A stretch of DNA of 64,000 bases from Streptomyces sp. JHA26 (GTDB lineage Bacteria > Actinomycetota > Actinomycetes > Streptomycetales > Streptomycetaceae): assembly GCF_002005565.1 (NCBI RefSeq), contig NZ_BDJC01000006.1:104832-168831 (forward strand), read 5' to 3'. The notes under the pieces are model-generated. The model was not told the DNA's origin, did not search any database, and saw only the letters and a list, made by a program, of their open reading frames with translations. The translations under genes were made by a program, and so were the position numbers. Shown here piece by piece: positions 1 to 7,770 of the stretch (position 1 is the first letter of the stretch; the number at the start of each line of letters is the position of its first letter).

Positions 1-190
1 GCTCGCCCACGTTCACCAGGACCCGGAGCCGGCCGAGCTCGCGCTCCCACACCGACAGGGCCGCGAAGCTGCCGCCCAGCGCCCGGCACGCGCCGACGGC
101 CGCCGCCCGCCACACCTCCCGCGAGCTGTGTGCGGCGGCCATGCCCTGCGCCAACGCCACGACGGCCGTGAGCCGACTGTCCTCACCCAT
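1..190 (-). CDS. GAF-domain-like protein, N-terminal fragment
   Basis: The gene reads leftwards from an ATG at 188-190 and runs off the left edge, so only about 63 N-terminal residues are visible. A GGAG ribosome-binding sequence lies just upstream of the ATG. The fragment starts with a helical segment (MGEDSRLTAVVALAQGM) and continues with an Ala-rich stretch ending in LSVWERELGRLRVLVNVGE. That looks like the opening of a GAF sensor domain: an 'aalsvWe.e.grLrvLvN.G' strand-turn-strand. GAF proteins bind small ligands or regulate attached output domains, but the output domain here is outside the window, so no function can be assigned. It lies upstream of, and in the same direction as, nothing else visible. 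Confidence 0.6.
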   Translation of the reverse strand, partial: MGEDSRLTAVVALAQGMAAAHSSREVWRAAAVGACRALGGSFAALSVWERELGRLRVLVNVGE

Positions 191-261
191 CACTCCAGGC
201 TAGGGACGTTCTACCCAAAAGTGGACATGGACGACGCGAACGGGGACCGGTCCGCGCCCGC

Positions 262-1062
262 TCACTCCCCGGGCCAGCGCGGCGCCCGCTTCTCGTTGAA
301 CGCAGCGACGCCCTCCGCGCGGTCCCCGGAGAAGGCCACCGACCGCCACGCCGCGTCCTCGACCTCCAGGCCGGCCCGCAGGTCCAGCCCGTGACCGAGC
401 CGCAGCGCCCGCTTGGCCGCCCGCAGGCCCACGGGCGAGTTCGCGGCCATCCGGGACGCCAGGCCGAGCGCCTCCTCGCGGTCCCGCCCCTCGTCCACCA
501 GCTGGTCGACGAGACCCAGCTCGCGCGCCTCCGCGGCCTCCACCCGCCGCGCCGTGAACACCAGCTCGGCGGCGCGCGCCGCCCCCACCCGGCGCGGCAG
601 CAGCTGCGTGCCGCCACCGCCCGGGATCACCCCGACCGACACCTCGGGCAGCCCCACCACCGCCGTGCGGTCGGCCACGATCACGTCGCACGACAGCGCC
701 AGCTCGAACCCGCCGCCGAGCGCGAACCCGTGCACGGCCGCGACCGTCGGCTGCGGCAGCTCCAGCACCGCGGTGTACGCGCCCCGCGTCACCGGCCGCT
801 GGCGCAGCAGATCGGCGTCGGAGAAGGAGTTGCGCTCCTTCAGGTCGGCGCCGACACAGAACGCCCGCTCGTGCGTCGAGGTCAGCACCACCACCCGTAC
901 GTCCCGGTCCTCGCCCAGCGCCGCGCAGGCCGCGCCGACGGACCGGGCCATCGCGGTCGAGACGGCGTTCATGGCCTTCGGCCGGTCGAGGGCGAGCTCC
1001 GCGACGTGCCCGTCCCCGTGCCGCCGCACCAGGACGAACTCTCCGAACCGCTCCTCGCTCAT
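262..1062 (-). CDS. Enoyl-CoA hydratase/isomerase family protein
   Basis: This 266-residue protein has the length and layout of the crotonase superfamily. The CoA-binding region FCVGADLKER (about residues 68-77) and the oxyanion-hole segment VAAVHGFALGGGFELALSCD (about 107-126) are both visible, followed by the LPEVSVGVIPGGGGTQLLPR helix with the Glu/Gly positions typical of hydratases. The C-terminal FNEKRAPRWPGE tail is also characteristic. It should hydrate 2-enoyl-CoA thioesters in fatty-acid or branched-chain amino-acid degradation; the exact substrate cannot be read from sequence. The gene stands alone, with a GGTTAAC direct repeat just upstream of its start. Confidence 0.9.
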   Translation of the reverse strand: MSEERFGEFVLVRRHGDGHVAELALDRPKAMNAVSTAMARSVGAACAALGEDRDVRVVVLTSTHERAFCVGADLKERNSFSDADLLRQRPVTRGAYTAVLELPQPTVAAVHGFALGGGFELALSCDVIVADRTAVVGLPEVSVGVIPGGGGTQLLPRRVGAARAAELVFTARRVEAAEARELGLVDQLVDEGRDREEALGLASRMAANSPVGLRAAKRALRLGHGLDLRAGLEVEDAAWRSVAFSGDRAEGVAAFNEKRAPRWPGE

Positions 1063-1072
1063 GACACCCTCC

Positions 1073-1089
1073 GGTTAACGTGGGTTAAC
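1073..1089. promoter_or_regulatory. Paired GGTTAAC motif upstream of the enoyl-CoA hydratase gene
   Basis: Two copies of GGTTAAC lie 10 bp apart (1073-1079 and 1083-1089), starting 11 bp upstream of the hydratase ATG. Each GTTAAC core is itself a palindrome, and the spacing is one helical turn. This is a plausible operator or promoter element; the cognate regulator is unknown. Confidence 0.4.
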
Positions 1090-1278
1090 AACTCGACCGC
1101 CCGATCATCGCAGGTGCGGACGCGCGGGAAAAGGCCGGGCGCGTACCACCGTGACACCCCGCCTCCGTCCACCCGTTCGAGTGACATCCGGTCGATGCCC
1201 CCGTCCCGGCACCCCGCAGCGCCTATGGTCGCTCGCCAAGCGCAGCGGCGGGGGGCACCTGCGCACCGGGGAGGGAAC

Positions 1279-1896
1279 ATGACGACGACGGACACGCCGA
1301 CCACACCGCGACCTCGGCTTCCCCGGATCCGGGGCCGTCACCGCCGGCCACGCCCCCGCAAGGCCCTCCTCGCGGCCGGCGGCCTGGCCCTGGCGGCCGG
1401 CGCCCTCAGCCTCGTGCGCCTGGTCCCCGAGCCCGGGGGCGGCGGATTCGACGGCTCCACCGCCGAGGCCGCACCACGCGTGGAGACGCGCGGGAACGAC
1501 AGGGGCGACACCGGCACGGACCACGGCGCCACGCCCGCGGTGAGTCCGTCGGCGACGTCCGTCATGGGCGGCGCGAGCGCGTTCCCCGGACCGAGCGGCC
1601 CGATACCGAGCCCCTCCGCGAGCGGCTCCCCGACGCCGGCCGCGCCGGATCCGTCGACAACGGGCTCGACGACCGCCCCGGCCACCCCGGAACCCCCGCA
1701 CACACCGGACACACCGGACACCGGCACCGAGGACCCGACGCCCCCCGCGCCGCAGACCAGCACACCCGCCCCGCACCCCACACCCACGCCCGCCCCGAGC
1801 CGCACCACGCCCCCCGCTCCGGAACCGGAGCCCCCGGGGGGACTGTGCATACCGCTGATCGGCCTGTGCGTGGACCTGCTGGACGGCGACGGCTGA
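1279..1896 (+). CDS. Pro/Thr-rich exported or membrane-anchored protein of unknown function
   Basis: The ATG at 1279 is preceded by a GGGGAGGG ribosome-binding site, giving 205 residues. The N-terminus is strongly basic (RIRGRHRRPRPRKALL), followed by a hydrophobic Ala/Leu segment at about residues 35-52, consistent with a signal anchor or signal peptide. The rest is low-complexity Pro/Thr/Ser/Glu sequence, probably an extended wall-spanning stalk. The last ~18 residues change character to a short motif with two cysteines (GGLCIPLIGLCVDLLDGDG), which may form a disulfide-closed hydrophobic knob. The gene converges on the adenylate cyclase gene, with only 14 bp between the stops. I do not recognise a family. 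Confidence 0.75.
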   Translation: MTTTDTPTTPRPRLPRIRGRHRRPRPRKALLAAGGLALAAGALSLVRLVPEPGGGGFDGSTAEAAPRVETRGNDRGDTGTDHGATPAVSPSATSVMGGASAFPGPSGPIPSPSASGSPTPAAPDPSTTGSTTAPATPEPPHTPDTPDTGTEDPTPPAPQTSTPAPHPTPTPAPSRTTPPAPEPEPPGGLCIPLIGLCVDLLDGDG

Positions 1897-1910
1897 CCAC
1901 CGCCCGGCCC

Positions 1911-3050
1911 TCAGTCCCCGGCGTCGCCCCGCCGGGTGAGGAGCCACGGCTCGACCACGCCGAGACCACGCACCGGCCGCTGCCACATCGGCTGGAGCGC
2001 GAAGCGGTACGCCGGCGGCTCCTCGCCCTCCTTCTCCGCCGCGGCGGCCTCCTCGGCCGCTTCCGCCTCGGAGGCCGGGGCGTCCTTGGTGCGGATCAGC
2101 TCCTCGGCGAAGGCGGAGTCGATGAGCACGGCGTCCTTGGGGGCTATCGAGGTGAGCCGGGAGGCCAGGTTCACGGTCGTGCCGAACACATCGCCCATAC
2201 GGGTGGTCACCGTGCCGAAGGCGAGGCCGACACGCAGCTCCGGCATGGTCTCGTCGTTCGCCATCGTCTCGATCAGGCGCAGCGCGATCTCGGCGGCGGT
2301 ACCCGCGTCGTCGGCGGCGTACAGCACCTCGTCGCCGAGGGTCTTGATCAGGCGCCCCCCGCGGGCGGCCACCAGGTCGGCGGCGGTGGTCTCGAAGGCC
2401 TCGACGAGCTCGCCGAGCTCCTCCTCCTCCATCCGGCGGGTCAGCCGCGTGAAGCCGACCAGGTCGGCGAAGCCGACCGCGAGCCGCCGGTCCACCATCT
2501 CCTCGTCGTCGCCGGCCTGCACGACCCGGCCGGTCGCGGCGGCGAGCTGACGACGCCAGACGTAGACGAGGAACTCCTCCAGCTCCGGCAGCAGCAGCTC
2601 GACCAGCGGATACGTCACCTCGGTGCGGGTCATCCCCGGCTCCGGCGGCTCGGTCAGACCCTCCAGGAAGGAGTCGATCTGCCATTCGGCCAACCGGGCG
2701 GTGGTCTGCCCGGTGGACCGGGCCACCTGCACGGCCATGGCCTCGCTGAGCAGTCCCGCCTCCACCAGACCGGCCAGACGCCGCAGGGCCAGGACGTCGG
2801 CCTCGGTGAGCGCCTTGGCCTGGCCTATGTCGGCGAAGCCCATGGCCCGCCAGAAGCGGGAGGCCAGCTCCATGGAGACGCCCGCGCTGCGGGCGGCCTG
2901 GAAGGGGGTGTAGCGGCGCTCGGCGCCCAGGATGAGCCCTTCGAGGCGCAGTGCGAGCGGGTCCTCGCCGGAGTCGGCGGGATCCGGGCCGGGCTCGGGG
3001 TCCACCCGGCCGTCCCCGTCCGCGCCGGAGCCCGTGTCGTCGACGGTCAC
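1911..3050 (-). CDS. cya: Class III adenylate cyclase
   Basis: The 379-residue protein has an acidic, disordered start, an N-terminal helical domain (about 30-180) and a C-terminal class III nucleotidyl cyclase domain (about 190-350). The metal-binding aspartates are visible in VGFADLVGFTRL and in LGDEVLYAADD. The dimer/transition-state region DVFGTTVNLASRLTS carries the conserved Asn and Arg. It should convert ATP to cAMP in the cytoplasm. There is no membrane segment, matching the single Streptomyces Cya known to influence germination and development. It stands alone, and a 210-bp repeat lies upstream between it and birA. Confidence 0.93.
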   Translation of the reverse strand: MTVDDTGSGADGDGRVDPEPGPDPADSGEDPLALRLEGLILGAERRYTPFQAARSAGVSMELASRFWRAMGFADIGQAKALTEADVLALRRLAGLVEAGLLSEAMAVQVARSTGQTTARLAEWQIDSFLEGLTEPPEPGMTRTEVTYPLVELLLPELEEFLVYVWRRQLAAATGRVVQAGDDEEMVDRRLAVGFADLVGFTRLTRRMEEEELGELVEAFETTAADLVAARGGRLIKTLGDEVLYAADDAGTAAEIALRLIETMANDETMPELRVGLAFGTVTTRMGDVFGTTVNLASRLTSIAPKDAVLIDSAFAEELIRTKDAPASEAEAAEEAAAAEKEGEEPPAYRFALQPMWQRPVRGLGVVEPWLLTRRGDAGD

Positions 3051-3232
3051 GCCTGCTGCCCTTCCGATCTGCCGCGGTCAGGTTCGACCGGCCCCAACTT
3101 TACGTCAGGTGTGCCCCAGCTCACTCCCGCGAGCCGCCTCCCGGCACGGGCACGGACACGGGTCGGATCACACGCCCCGGCACCACCGTGGCGCCTCCCC
3201 GGCCGCCCGCAGCCACGCGGCACCGCACGGCC

Positions 3233-3442
3233 GGTACGCCCGAGCGGGGTGACGGCCGTCAGCCGCGTACGGCGCGAAGGGGACGTGTCGGGGGGTGTCC
3301 GCCCGCAGCGGTCGGCGCGTCCACGCCCCGCCTGCTCTCGAGGAACCGATTCCGCGCCGTTCCGAGGACGGACACCCCCCGACGCGGCCCCGAACCCCAG
3401 ACCACCCAAGGCGCCACGCACACCCCCACCAAACCCGCACAG
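3233..3442. repeat. Interspersed intergenic repeat, copy A
   Basis: This 210-bp stretch between cya and birA recurs at 14043-14250 with roughly 93% identity by eye, from GGTACGCCCGAGCGGGGTGA to CACCCCCACC..ACCCGCACAG. It contains a perfect 13-bp inverted repeat, CGGGGGGTGTCCG at 3289-3301 and its complement at 3369-3381, enclosing 67 bp that are almost identical in both copies. It could fold as a long hairpin in RNA. There is no convincing ORF: the minus-strand reading frame is interrupted and shifts between the copies. It may be a non-autonomous mobile or REP-like element, or a conserved RNA element. Confidence 0.75.
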
Positions 3443-3527
3443 ACCGCCGCAGGCACCCCGCCCAAGCGCCGCAGGCAACCCGCACAGACCGCCGCAGGCA
3501 CCCCCGCCCAAGCGCCGCAGGCAACCC
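3437..3527. repeat. Tandem 45/46-bp repeat
   Basis: Two adjacent copies of a 45/46-bp unit start with GCACAGACCGCCGCAGGCA and differ only by one extra C in the second. Each unit contains two CGCCGCAGGCA submotifs, so that 11-mer appears four times. The single counterpart at the right end of repeat copy B (GCGCCGCAGGCAT, 14250-14262) suggests that this is a local expansion of the element's edge. Confidence 0.75.
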
Positions 3528-3534
3528 GCCCCCC

Positions 3535-4401
3535 TCAGGCCAACCGCAAGTGCACGATGTCCCCCGCCCCCACCGGCTCCCGCGCCCCCTCCTCCGTGGC
3601 CAGCACCAGCCGCCCGTCCCCGTCCACGGCCACCGCCTCCCCCACCAGCGCCCGGTCCCCCGGCAGCTCCGCCCGCACCATCCGGCCGAGCGTCGCGCAC
3701 CCCGCCGCGTACGCCTCCTGCAGCCCGCTCACCGCCGGGTCGCCCCCGGCCGACCGCCACCGCCCGTACCAGTCCTCCAGCGCCCGCAGCACCCCCCGCA
3801 GCAGCGGATCCCGGTCCGTGCTCACGGCCCCGGCCAGCGCCAGCGACCCGGCACGCGGGACGGGCAGCTCGTCCGCCCGCAGGGTGACGTTGATGCCGAC
3901 GCCGACGACCACCCCGCCGTCGCCGGCCCGCTCCGCCAGGATCCCGCCGGCCTTGCGTTCCTCGCCGTCCACCGTGACGAGCAGGTCGTTGGGCCACTTC
4001 AGGGCCGTGTCCACCCCCGCCGCCCGGGACAGCCCGGTCGCCACCGCGACGCCGGTGAGCAGCGGCAGCCAGCCCCAGCGGTCCACCGGCACCTCCACGG
4101 GCCGCAGCAGCACGGAGAAGAAGAGACCGGAGCGGGCCGGCGCCGTCCACTGCCGGTCGAGCCGCCCCCGCGCGGCCGTCTGCTCCTCGGCGACCAGCAC
4201 GGCGCCCTCGTCCGCCTTCCCCCCGGCGGCGAGCGCCACGAGGTCGGTGTTGGTGGACCCGGTGCGCTGCACCACGTCCACCCGGCGCCACAGCCCGCCC
4301 TCGCGCACCAGTCCCCGGCGCAGTGCCGTGACGTTGAGGGGCGGCCGGTCCAGGTCGGACCAACGGCTGGGCGAGGGGTCGGAGGCATCTCGGGGTGTCA
4401 T
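3535..4401 (-). CDS. birA: Biotin--[acetyl-CoA-carboxylase] ligase (BirA)
   Basis: The 288-residue enzyme (ATG at 4401) attaches biotin to the carboxyl-carrier domain of acyl-CoA carboxylases. The biotin/ATP loop appears as a variant of GRGRxGR (ARGRLDRQW, about 100), followed by the LPLLTGVAVATGLSRAAG helix and the catalytic-lysine region ALKWPNDLLV (about 150). The C-terminal SH3-like domain ends VGAGDIVHLRLA. There is no N-terminal helix-turn-helix, so this is a class I, non-regulatory BirA. It diverges from pccB, whose partner AccA2 (8070-9842) carries the biotin-accepting lysine. A GTG at 4410 is an alternative start, but it lies inside an inverted repeat. Confidence 0.9.
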   Translation of the reverse strand: MTPRDASDPSPSRWSDLDRPPLNVTALRRGLVREGGLWRRVDVVQRTGSTNTDLVALAAGGKADEGAVLVAEEQTAARGRLDRQWTAPARSGLFFSVLLRPVEVPVDRWGWLPLLTGVAVATGLSRAAGVDTALKWPNDLLVTVDGEERKAGGILAERAGDGGVVVGVGINVTLRADELPVPRAGSLALAGAVSTDRDPLLRGVLRALEDWYGRWRSAGGDPAVSGLQEAYAAGCATLGRMVRAELPGDRALVGEAVAVDGDGRLVLATEEGAREPVGAGDIVHLRLA

Positions 4402-4405
4402 GCAA

Positions 4406-4422
4406 CCCACACTAGGTGTGGG
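4406..4422. promoter_or_regulatory. Inverted repeat in the birA-pccB divergent promoter region
   Basis: CCCACAC-TAG-GTGTGGG is a perfect 7-bp inverted repeat immediately upstream of the birA ATG. It may be an operator controlling birA, pccB or both. It does not resemble the BioQ-type biotin operator (TGAAC-N3-GTTAC). Confidence 0.45.
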
Positions 4423-4511
4423 AAAGACCGCACTGCCGATCGGAGGACCCCCTACTACTCTACGGATGAGTAACCGTCCCCCCTTTTGAGCAGGCAGGGA
4501 GCCGCATCCCG

Positions 4512-6113
4512 ATGTCCGAGCCGGAAGAGCAGCAGCCTGACATCCACACGACCGCGGGCAAGCTCGCGGATCTCCAGCGCCGTATCCAGGAGGCTACGCA
4601 CGCCGGTTCGGAACGCGCGGTCGAGAAGCAGCACGCCAAGGGCAAACTGACGGCGCGTGAGCGGATCGACCTCCTGCTCGACGAGGGGTCCTTCGTCGAG
4701 CTGGACGAGTTCGCCCAGCACCGGTCCACCAACTTCGGCCTGGAGAGGAACCGCCCCTACGGGGACGGCGTCGTCACCGGCTACGGCACGGTCGACGGCC
4801 GCCCGGTCGCGGTGTTCTCCCAGGACTTCACCGTCTTCGGCGGTGCCCTCGGCGAGGTCTACGGCCAGAAGATCGTCAAGGTCATGGACTTCGCGCTGAA
4901 GACCGGCTGCCCGGTCATCGGCATCAACGACTCCGGCGGCGCCCGCATCCAGGAGGGCGTGGCCTCCCTCGGCGCCTACGGCGAGATCTTCCGCCGCAAC
5001 ACCCACGCCTCCGGCGTGATCCCGCAGATCAGCCTGGTCGTCGGTCCGTGCGCGGGCGGCGCGGTGTACTCCCCCGCGATCACCGACTTCACGGTCATGG
5101 TCGACCAGACGTCCCACATGTTCATCACCGGTCCGGACGTCATCAAGACGGTCACCGGCGAGGACGTCGGCTTCGAGGAGCTGGGCGGCGCCCGCACCCA
5201 CAACTCGACCTCGGGCGTGGCCCACCACATGGCCGGCGACGAGAAGGACGCCATCGAGTACGTCAAGCAGCTGCTGTCGTACCTGCCGTCCAACAACCTC
5301 TCCGAGCCCCCGGCGTTCCCGGAGGAGGCGGACCTGGCCCTCACCGACGAGGACCGCGAGCTGGACACGCTCGTCCCGGACTCGGCGAACCAGCCGTACG
5401 ACATGCACACGGTGATCGAACACGTCCTCGACGACGCCGAGTTCTTCGAGACGCAGCCGCTGTTCGCGCCGAACATCCTCACCGGCTTCGGCCGGGTCGA
5501 GGGCCGGCCCGTCGGCATCGTCGCCAACCAGCCGATGCAGTTCGCCGGCTGCCTGGACATCACCGCGTCCGAGAAGGCCGCCCGCTTCGTGCGCACCTGC
5601 GACGCCTTCAACGTGCCCGTCATCACCTTCGTCGACGTCCCCGGCTTCCTGCCCGGCGTCGGCCAGGAGCACGACGGCATCATCCGCCGCGGCGCCAAGC
5701 TGATCTACGCCTACGCCGAGGCCACGGTCCCGCTGATCACCGTCATCACCCGCAAGGCCTTCGGCGGCGCCTACGACGTCATGGGCTCCAAGCACCTGGG
5801 CGCCGACCTCAACCTGGCCTGGCCCACCGCCCAGATCGCCGTGATGGGCGCCCAGGGCGCCGTCAACATCCTGCACCGTCGCACCCTCGCCGAGGCCGAG
5901 GCGAACGGCGAGGACGTCGAGGCCGTCCGCGCCCGCCTGATCCAGGAGTACGAGGACACCCTCCTCAACCCCTACACGGCGGCCGAGCGCGGCTACGTGG
6001 ACGCGGTGATCATGCCGTCCGACACCCGCCGCCACATCGTCCGCGGCCTGCGTCAACTGCGCACCAAGCGGGAATCCCTGCCTCCGAAGAAGCACGGCAA
6101 CATCCCCCTGTAA
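4512..6113 (+). CDS. pccB: Propionyl-CoA carboxylase beta subunit (carboxyltransferase)
   Basis: This 533-residue carboxyltransferase transfers carboxyl from carboxybiotin to propionyl-CoA, giving methylmalonyl-CoA, the extender unit for polyketides and branched fatty acids. Both crotonase-fold halves are present. The N-half shows [20 protein letters not shown] with the Gly-Gly oxyanion hole near residue 140; the C-half shows [23 protein letters not shown] and [20 protein letters not shown]. The acyl-specificity position corresponding to Asp422 in S. coelicolor PccB falls in this last region (YDVMG). A GCAGGGAG ribosome-binding site precedes the ATG. pccE follows 9 bp downstream; the biotinylated partner AccA2 is 2 kb away. 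Confidence 0.96.
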   Translation: MSEPEEQQPDIHTTAGKLADLQRRIQEATHAGSERAVEKQHAKGKLTARERIDLLLDEGSFVELDEFAQHRSTNFGLERNRPYGDGVVTGYGTVDGRPVAVFSQDFTVFGGALGEVYGQKIVKVMDFALKTGCPVIGINDSGGARIQEGVASLGAYGEIFRRNTHASGVIPQISLVVGPCAGGAVYSPAITDFTVMVDQTSHMFITGPDVIKTVTGEDVGFEELGGARTHNSTSGVAHHMAGDEKDAIEYVKQLLSYLPSNNLSEPPAFPEEADLALTDEDRELDTLVPDSANQPYDMHTVIEHVLDDAEFFETQPLFAPNILTGFGRVEGRPVGIVANQPMQFAGCLDITASEKAARFVRTCDAFNVPVITFVDVPGFLPGVGQEHDGIIRRGAKLIYAYAEATVPLITVITRKAFGGAYDVMGSKHLGADLNLAWPTAQIAVMGAQGAVNILHRRTLAEAEANGEDVEAVRARLIQEYEDTLLNPYTAAERGYVDAVIMPSDTRRHIVRGLRQLRTKRESLPPKKHGNIPL

Positions 6114-6122
6114 GGAGCCGAC

Positions 6123-6332
6123 GTGACGATCAAGGTCGTGCGGGGCAACCCGACCCCCGAGGAGCTCGCCGCCGCCCTGGCGGTGGTCCGAGCCCGCGCC
6201 GTGACGGCCCTGCCCGAGCCGTCCGGCGCACCGGCCGCCAGGGACGCGTGGTCCGACCCGTCCCGCATCGCGGCCCGCACGCTGCCCCAGCCGGGGCCGG
6301 CGTCCTGGGGCCGTACGTACTGGCCGGCGTAG
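6123..6332 (+). CDS. pccE: Acyl-CoA carboxylase epsilon subunit
   Basis: The 69-residue protein has the actinobacterial AccE/PccE pattern: an N-terminal IKVVRGNPTPEELAAALAVV segment, a flexible Ala/Pro middle, then W-rich WSDPSRI and GPASWGRTYW near the C-terminus. It is not catalytic. In Streptomyces and Mycobacterium the epsilon subunit bridges the alpha and beta subunits and boosts activity. It starts with GTG nine bases after pccB, behind a clear AAGGAG, so the two are co-transcribed and probably translated in proportion. Confidence 0.93.
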   Translation: MTIKVVRGNPTPEELAAALAVVRARAVTALPEPSGAPAARDAWSDPSRIAARTLPQPGPASWGRTYWPA

Positions 6333-6344
6333 GGAGGACCCCCA

Positions 6345-6411
6345 GGGGCGCGGGGCCGTGCCGAGGTGCGGTTTCGCCGCGCGGGTGCACGCAGGAGAAA
6401 CCCCGCGCCCC
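6345..6411 (+). terminator. Inverted repeat after pccE
   Basis: GGGGCGCGGGG (6345-6355) pairs with CCCCGCGCCCC (6401-6411) around a 45-nt loop that contains its own small GCGG-TTTCG-CCGC hairpin. It lies just downstream of the pccB-pccE stop and could end or stabilise that transcript. Confidence 0.5.
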
Positions 6412-6414
6412 AAA

Positions 6415-6430
6415 TGAGTACCCGTACTCA
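6415..6430. promoter_or_regulatory. TGAGT/ACTCA palindrome upstream of the tiny membrane-protein gene
   Basis: TGAGTAC-CC-GTACTCA is a perfect 7-bp inverted repeat centred about 43 bp upstream of the ATG at 6466. If that gene is leaderless (CACGCT at 6454-6459 as -10), the palindrome is centred where class II activators bind, overlapping -35. The site at 47821-47836 matches it at 14 of 16 positions. Confidence 0.55.
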
Positions 6431-6465
6431 AGCGCCGCCCCCGTGCTCGGCCGCACGCTGGTGGA

Positions 6466-6594
6466 ATGCTGTGGTCCGACCCCGAGAACGAGCCGCCCGA
6501 AGAGCTGCGCGACATGCAGCACATGCTGCGGCGGCTGAGCGTTCTCCTGGCCACGGCCATGGTGCTGGCGATGATCGTGATCGGCCTGGGGTGA
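6466..6594 (+). CDS. mmpB: Tiny membrane protein, probable morphogenic protein MmpB
   Basis: This 42-residue protein has a polar, acidic N-half (MLWSDPENEPPEELRDMQHM), a short basic stretch (LRRL) and one hydrophobic helix (SVLLATAMVLAMIVIGLG) ending at the C-terminus. That fits a tail-anchored or N-in single-span inner-membrane protein. From memory it matches the Streptomyces family called morphogenic membrane protein MmpB, which is linked to development; I cannot confirm this by search. No good ribosome-binding site is present, and a -10-like CACGCT six bases before the ATG suggests leaderless expression. It has its own palindromic site upstream and sits between pccE and maf. Confidence 0.65.
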   Translation: MLWSDPENEPPEELRDMQHMLRRLSVLLATAMVLAMIVIGLG

Positions 6595-6626
6595 GCCGGC
6601 GCCGTCCGGGTGGCTAACCTGGCCCC

Positions 6627-7247
6627 ATGACTGCTCAGCGCCGCCGGCGTCTCGTCCTCGCCTCCCAGTCCCCCGCCCGGCTCGGGCTGCTCCGCCAGGC
6701 CGGGCTCGCCCCCGAGGTGCTCGTCAGCGGCGTCGACGAGGACGCCGTGACCGCCCCGACCCCCGCCGAGCTGGCCCTCGCGCTCGCCGAGGCCAAGGCC
6801 TCCGTCGTGGCCGCGAAGCCCGAGGTGCACGGCGCCCTGGTGATCGGCTGCGACTCGGTGCTGGACCTGGACGGCCGGGCCCTCGGCAAGCCCGCCGACG
6901 CCGAGGAGGCCACCGCCCGCTGGAAGGCGATGCGCGGGCGCGCGGGCACGCTGCAGACCGGCCACTGCGTCTGGGACACCGCCACCGGCCGCCACGTCTC
7001 GGCCATCGCCTCCACCGTCGTCCGCTTCGGCGAGCCGAGCGACGAGGAGATCGCCGCCTACGTCGCCTCGGGCGAGCCGCTGCACGTCGCCGGGGCCTTC
7101 ACCCTGGACGGCCGCTCGGCGCCGTTCATCGACGGCATCGACGGCGACCACGGGAACGTGATCGGCCTCAGCCTGCCCCTCCTGCGGCGCCTGCTCGCCG
7201 AGCTCGGCACCGGCATCACGGAGCTGTGGGCGCCGGCGGAGGACTGA
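6627..7247 (+). CDS. Maf-family nucleoside triphosphate pyrophosphatase
   Basis: The 206-residue protein begins [19 protein letters not shown], the Maf/HAM1-like S-x-S-PxR signature, and continues with [24 protein letters not shown], which includes the catalytic Asp of the CDSV motif. [18 protein letters not shown] and [18 protein letters not shown] complete the fold. Maf enzymes hydrolyse non-canonical or modified NTPs to NMP and pyrophosphate and are implicated in division control. A -10-like TAACCT (6615-6620) lies six bases from the ATG with no ribosome-binding site, so the gene looks leaderless. Its 3' end overlaps the convergent downstream gene by 32 bp. Confidence 0.9.
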   Translation: MTAQRRRRLVLASQSPARLGLLRQAGLAPEVLVSGVDEDAVTAPTPAELALALAEAKASVVAAKPEVHGALVIGCDSVLDLDGRALGKPADAEEATARWKAMRGRAGTLQTGHCVWDTATGRHVSAIASTVVRFGEPSDEEIAAYVASGEPLHVAGAFTLDGRSAPFIDGIDGDHGNVIGLSLPLLRRLLAELGTGITELWAPAED

Positions 7248-7695
7248 CCGGGGACCCGCCGTCGCCCTTGCCGTCCCCGGCCGGACCGGCGACCGGCTCC
7301 TCCCGGTCGTCGTAGGTCATCAGCAGCAGCACGACGAGGCCCAGCACGAGGAGCATGAACAGGAAGGCGCTCCAGCCCACCGGCCCCCAGGTGAAGGCGC
7401 CGAGCAGCCCGTGCACCACGGCCGCGCTGATCAGCAGGATCCGGCCGAGGCCCGCGGGCGGGCGGTCGCGCAGCGCCACGAGCAGGGCGACCAGCCCGCA
7501 CAGCGCGAAGTAGAGCCCGAAGACGACGCCGCCGATCTTCGAGGACACGGACATCGTGTCCGGGTCGAGACCGGCCAGGGACATGTCCTGCCGGTCGACG
7601 ACGATCCCCAGGAACCAGTTCAGCGCGGCGACGCCGAGCGCCTCCGCGAAGAGCACGACCGCCACGGTCCACGCCACCGGTCTGCGTACCCTCAC
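7216..7695 (-). CDS. Four-helix integral membrane protein of unknown function
   Basis: The GTG-started 159-residue protein has four hydrophobic stretches (about residues 9-24, 53-70, 87-104 and 110-128) with a short cytoplasmic-looking acidic/proline tail ([18 protein letters not shown]...). It belongs to the small Streptomyces membrane proteins often found beside maf and accA2; I do not recognise a named family. It is convergent with maf, overlapping it by 32 bp, and divergent from accA2 across 374 bp. Confidence 0.75.
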   Translation of the reverse strand: MRVRRPVAWTVAVVLFAEALGVAALNWFLGIVVDRQDMSLAGLDPDTMSVSSKIGGVVFGLYFALCGLVALLVALRDRPPAGLGRILLISAAVVHGLLGAFTWGPVGWSAFLFMLLVLGLVVLLLMTYDDREEPVAGPAGDGKGDGGSPVSPPPAPTAP

Positions 7696-7748
7696 CGGTC
7701 CCCACCCACTTTCGACCGCTGCCGCGCAGGACAGCTGTTACCCCAAGT

Positions 7749-7770
7749 ACGTTCGAGACCCCACGAACGT
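7749..7770. promoter_or_regulatory. Inverted repeat in the 374-bp accA2 upstream region
   Basis: ACGTTCG (7749-7755) and CGAACGT (7764-7770) form a perfect 7-bp inverted repeat with an 8-bp spacer, about 55 bp upstream of the membrane-protein GTG at 7695. The rest of the 7696-8069 region is relatively AT-rich and holds no gene. A TAAACT at 8035-8040 could be the -10 of the accA2 promoter. Confidence 0.4.

Noticed and set aside
391..1278. Long plus-strand open frame continuous with the secreted-protein gene and antisense to the enoyl-CoA hydratase gene
   Set aside because: It is a GC-skew shadow of the hydratase. The clear ribosome-binding site and basic/hydrophobic N-terminus at 1279 mark the real start.
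3437..3527. Possible CRISPR array (repeats with spacers)
   Set aside because: The units are contiguous with no unique spacers; it is a simple tandem duplication.
3047..3534. Minus-strand open frames through the repeat element that encode similar Arg/Gly-rich peptides in both copies
   Set aside because: The frames shift between copies, have no ribosome-binding site and no recognisable domain; the similarity comes from the DNA repeat.
4455..7151. An 898-codon minus-strand open frame over pccB-maf
   Set aside because: Low-complexity Asp/Gly/Val/Leu-rich shadow opposite strongly conserved carboxylase genes.
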